A stretch of DNA of 6,336 nucleotides from an uncultured Eubacteriales bacterium. Lineage in GTDB: Bacteria; Bacillota; Clostridia; Monoglobales; Monoglobaceae. The notes beneath the pieces are model-generated. The model ran no database searches, was not told where the DNA came from, and saw only the letters and a list, made by a program, of their open reading frames with translations. The stretch lies in NCBI GenBank assembly GCA_900552305.1, contig URZD01000130.1:1-6336 (forward strand). Direction: 5' to 3'. Made by a program: the position numbers and the translations under genes. Shown here one piece after another: positions 6,084 through 6,336 of the stretch (positions are counted from its first letter, which is position 1; each line of letters opens with the position of its first letter).

Positions 6084-6336
6084 TCCGCCGCCGACCTCAT
6101 TTCCGTGATGACCTTTTTGTAGTCCTCCGCCTTAAATACCGCAGACCCCGCCACCATTACGTTCGCGCCCGCGTCCGACGGCATTTTTATATTTACGCCT
6201 GTCACGCCGCCGTCAACCTCAAGGTCAATAGCCTTGCCGCAGCGCTCCATCGCGGCTCTTGCAGCTCTGATTTTCTCGTTCATTTTTTCTATGTATGACT
6301 GTCCGCCGAATCCAGGCTCAACCGTCATTATAAGAA
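6080..6336 (-). CDS. rpe: Ribulose-phosphate 3-epimerase, C-terminal part (5' end off the window)
   Basis: The enzyme interconverts ribulose 5-phosphate and xylulose 5-phosphate in the pentose phosphate pathway. Only the last 84 or so residues of a protein usually about 215-220 long are present; the frame is open to the right edge. Visible signatures are LIMTVEPGFGGQ, the loop near the active site seen in this TIM-barrel family, LEVDGGV with the catalytic aspartate, and DAGANVMVAGSAVF, the phosphate-binding end of the barrel. The gene ends in TGA at 6082-6080, sharing bases with the thiN start. By analogy with other Firmicutes, rsgA probably lies upstream, outside the window. Confidence 0.95.
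   Translation of the reverse strand, partial: LIMTVEPGFGGQSYIEKMNEKIRAARAAMERCGKAIDLEVDGGVTGVNIKMPSDAGANVMVAGSAVFKAEDYKKVITEMRSAAE

Overview
The window looks like chromosomal DNA from a spore-forming Firmicute of the class Clostridia. The evidence is a SpoIVFB-type intramembrane protease gene, an rpe-thiN gene pair of the Bacillus/Clostridia kind, a TIGR03960-type radical SAM gene and GGAGG-like ribosome binding sites. The base composition is intermediate in GC with AT-rich intergenic gaps. The sequence alone does not fix the genus; an uncultured gut or anaerobic clostridial lineage is a guess based on the style of the secreted protein.

Layout from left to right. (i) 1-1632, minus strand: most of a B12-binding-like radical SAM protein, whose C-terminus runs off the left edge. 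(ii) 1633-1755: a short divergent intergenic region with a good sigma-A-type promoter for the radical SAM gene and a poorly defined promoter region for the plus-strand genes. (iii) 1756-2983, plus strand: a two-gene sporulation unit, a small single-pass membrane protein in the SpoIVFA position overlapping by 56 nt with the SpoIVFB-like M50 protease. (iv) 2984-3089: a short convergent gap with small inverted repeats that may act as a weak two-way terminator. (v) 3059-5371, minus strand: a 770-residue secreted protein with a beta-helix-like N-terminal half and two tandem copies of a C-terminal module, behind its own promoter. (vi) 5460-6336, minus strand: thiamine pyrophosphokinase (thiN), whose start overlaps the stop of ribulose-phosphate 3-epimerase (rpe, C-terminal part only) by 4 nt.

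The spoIVFA-like and spoIVFB genes probably act together: the protease would cleave pro-sigma-K late in sporulation and the small membrane protein would anchor or inhibit it. rpe and thiN are linked by translational overlap and are metabolic housekeeping genes. The secreted protein appears to be an independent unit following that operon.

I found no mobile element, CRISPR array, tRNA, rRNA or clear riboswitch. I see no convincing sign of a new multi-gene system. The points most worth a second look are the shortened SpoIVFA-like partner, which lacks the LytM domain, and the duplicated module in the secreted protein.
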